Below are positions 61,576 through 64,000 of a DNA stretch of 64,000 bases, piece after piece. The stretch is taken from positions 31,531,349 through 31,595,348 of the forward strand of contig NC_091147.1 of the NCBI RefSeq assembly GCF_041381155.1, given 5' to 3'. Numbering within the stretch: the first letter of the stretch is position 1; each line of letters opens with the position of its first letter. The DNA is from Argopecten irradians (taxonomy: Eukaryota > Mollusca > Bivalvia > Pectinida > Pectinidae). A program made the translations under genes and the position numbers. The notes below the pieces were generated by a model that saw only the letters and a program-made list of their open reading frames with translations, was not told where the DNA came from and ran no database searches.

Positions 61576-64000
61576 TTAGCCTGAATTGTCCCTTTAAACT
61601 GAGTGCAACAGAACTAAACAGGTAAAATAAGCCTTTTGATGTACATCAAAATAGCCGTATAACTACACCGTGGCTTTGAAGTTTGGCGTCGCTCTGTATA
61701 TAGTGGTCAAATGCAGGCTTGTGATTGGTTCAGATGAGATAGTCCTGGGGTGGATATAACGTCAGTAATAGTAACCCCTGGAGTATCGAGGATGACTGAA
61801 ATGATATATTGCACTTCTGTAATAACTGTTCACAAGAAACACACGTATATAAATCGTCAAGCTTAAACCATCCAGTAACAGCAACTACGTATTTATTTCA
61901 GGGGAAAACTCCATATTCTGACCAACTAATTATATATAATAGCAATAATCAAGGACAATAAACATTCTGTCTGGATGATGGGTTTCCTAAAGAATACACC
62001 CACCCAACAAAAAATCAAACAAACAAACAATCTCTCTGAATCCCCTGCTGCAGCTGCAATATATCAAAAGTCTGTGTAAAGGGAGTAGAATTCTTGTCTC
62101 ACTACTTTCCTAGTATATCAGTATTAATTTACAACCATATTTGCTTTATTAAATATTACTAAGGATTATTATATTGCAGCCTGATTTTACCATCTTTTCT
62201 TGTTAAAATGTTGTGTGCCACAATGACAATGAAGATAATTAATTTTACCTGTTTTTAAAATCATTAATTTGAAACAGGAAGCACGTTTTTCTCTTTCAAA
62301 TTGTGCTATTACTCGTCGCTGTTGTAAAACCCGTTCTATGTTGGCACCTATAGCTAGGGGTCCCCTCTATCTGCCGTCCACCAAATTAGGTTTCTGTTTT
62401 ATCATATATGTCACGAGAGTGATTATAATATGGGTATTGGTTCACGAGTACACAAATAGAATCCAACAGCTATTAACAGTTGACAATATTTATTACACAC
62501 AAACGGAGACAGATAACCCTGAAATAAAAAGAACAATACCTGACAATATATAGGGACACATAAATGAACCGACTACTATATCTTCTATATTTATACTGTA
62601 AGGTATAAAATATAAACAGGTATCTATTTAATATATTATAATATTAAATTGTATTTTAATTTCCGAGTTACATATATTTACAAATAACATTTAATTTACT
62701 GTCACATGACTCTATGCATTACCCTAACCTCACCGACCAAGGACAGGGTCATGCAGGGTCAATGTGACACATTCAACCAATCCATTCTCTCGCCTCTCAT
62801 ACGTCATCATAACAACTTACACACACAGATTTACATGTACAGGACATTACATGACACAAGGACATGTAAATTCAGACAGACACAGGGACATGTAAATTAA
62901 GACAATACACAGCGCATGTAGTTAAAACACCATATATAATACATATTATATATATGGTGAATTTAAACACCGCGACATATAGATATGTTCGTTCGCAATG
63001 ACACTACATCAGAAACAAGTTTAACTCAGTCTCAATGAATCCCATCTTTATCGACAACGTTTTACAAATCGGATCGATTTAAGATTTCTGTTCGGCGACA
63101 TCTGTTAATGCGGAGACACGTTAAATTGATTGCCACATCTACTTCCCGATACACCCAGTCGTTATCTATCGAACAGCCTCCGAAGCCTTTAGTTGTACCA
63201 AACGCGTGAACTACTTACGCTTACAGAAACATCAACGTAGAACTCTATCAAAAGAACTACTAAAGTGAACTCTAAAGAAGTTTGAAATTTCAAATACTCA
63301 TGGACATTATAATTTCAGAGTGGATATATACCATTTGTGGACTTTGAGTTTACGTTGGAACCGTGATTTTCAAATACGTTTGGAAAAAGGAACTTGAAAA
63401 GAAACTATCCGAGAAGGACCAAGGTTTAGCTGAGCCGTTTGTGTTTGTAGGCCAATTCACGGGAACTGTAACATCCACGTCTAAAAGTAAACGAGATTAT
63501 TCGTGGAAAGGTTTGTGTTCTTAGAAAACAACGTCAGTAATTAGAGAAGTGTTAACTCACGACCACGGACCGTATACAGGCTGTGAGGGGGAATACATCG
63601 CCATCTGTCCATAAGACTGGTAGTACCATGTTGAGGAAGAAAAACCAGCGTGACCCGATCGGTAGCCTAGAACTCGGTGGCGCAGTGCAAATGACCAAGT
63701 CCTTCCGGGTCAAGAGAATCAGTTACAAGAAAATTCTGAAATACGTCATCTTGATTATTCTTGGAATAGCAATCCACTCCATATACCGGGAGATATTTCA
63801 GGTAAATATATTATTGGTGACAAAGGGGAAAATTCGAGTTGTTGAAACCGTGCACCCTTCATGAACATGTCCATGGCGGATCTAGGAGATTTTAAAAAAG
63901 ATACATTTATATAAATATGTAACAAGAATTTACTCCATGATGTTAAGGAAGTATTTCCACCAGTTATTGTATAATTTGTGAGCATAGTCTGAATTTACTT
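61576..64000. repeat. Right arm of the 2.4-kb inverted repeat
   Basis: Reverse complement of 43,226-45,648 with a few substitutions and one-base indels; it begins 'ttagcctgaattgtcc' right next to the satellite and reaches the window end. Confidence 0.9.
63628..63801 (+). CDS. Exon 1 of a second DUF1647-family gene copy (partial, runs off the window)
   Basis: 58 codons from ATG to the donor cag|gtaaat, phase 0. It encodes a basic cytosolic tail (MLRKKNQRDP), then the membrane anchor KILKYVILIILGIAIH and SIYREIFQ. The frame is intact here, unlike the left copy, which has one more A in the homopolymer. By analogy with the left copy (intron 1 of 263 bp), exon 2 would begin about 64 bases beyond the window. 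Whether this is a second gene or the other haplotype of the same gene cannot be told. Confidence 0.7.

Overview
The window looks like part of a marine bivalve mollusc chromosome. Evidence for this is a spliced host gene, an A+T-rich background, tandem-core interspersed repeats of the bivalve 'pearl'/Helitron type, and other mollusc-style dispersed repeats. The species cannot be fixed from the sequence. Only one host gene is supported; almost everything else is repeats and mobile elements, many of them nested.

Layout. 1-3.5 kb: a ~146-bp tandem repeat with higher-order structure. 3.6-5.3 kb: a Helitron-like element with a ~165-bp tandem core, two long G-runs and a 3' hairpin plus CTAA. 5.5-8.03 kb: a 30-bp minisatellite split by a hAT-like remnant that carries a BED zinc finger. 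8.1-8.75 kb: a ~22-bp minisatellite. 8.75-22 kb: no gene seen, but rich in inverted repeats. These include a ~2.9-kb imperfect foldback element whose surrounding insert splits an older MITE, an intact copy of that MITE at 18.3 kb, and a nearly perfect 1.04-kb palindrome at 19.1-20.2 kb.

22.1-35.1 kb was once one array of a 39-bp satellite. It is now interrupted by a complete-looking Ngaro/DIRS-type tyrosine-recombinase retroelement (22.5-30.3 kb: Gag-like, RT-RNase H, tyrosine recombinase and SGNH hydrolase regions, split direct repeats and an amplified 3' end) and by a short non-autonomous LTR element on the minus strand (30.9-33.6 kb). 35.1-39.35 kb holds broken pieces of a LINE-like RT element, interrupted by a 109-bp TIR element and a second Helitron-like repeat.

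41.0-43.6 kb (minus strand) is a four-exon host gene for a type II membrane protein of the DUF1647 glycosyltransferase-like family. Its first exon and upstream DNA (43.2-45.65 kb) recur inverted at 61.6-64.0 kb. Between these arms lies ~15.7 kb of a 27-bp satellite that reverses orientation near 55,049 and decays into noisy sequence from 57.5 to 60.9 kb. This palindromic layout is either a real inverted duplication or an assembly join of two haplotypes through a satellite.

The most distinctive signal is in the Ngaro-type element: every A repeat opens with a perfect 9-bp inverted pair around a 7-bp spacer, the form expected of a tyrosine-recombinase crossover site. All alignments were made by eye, so copy numbers and identities are approximate.
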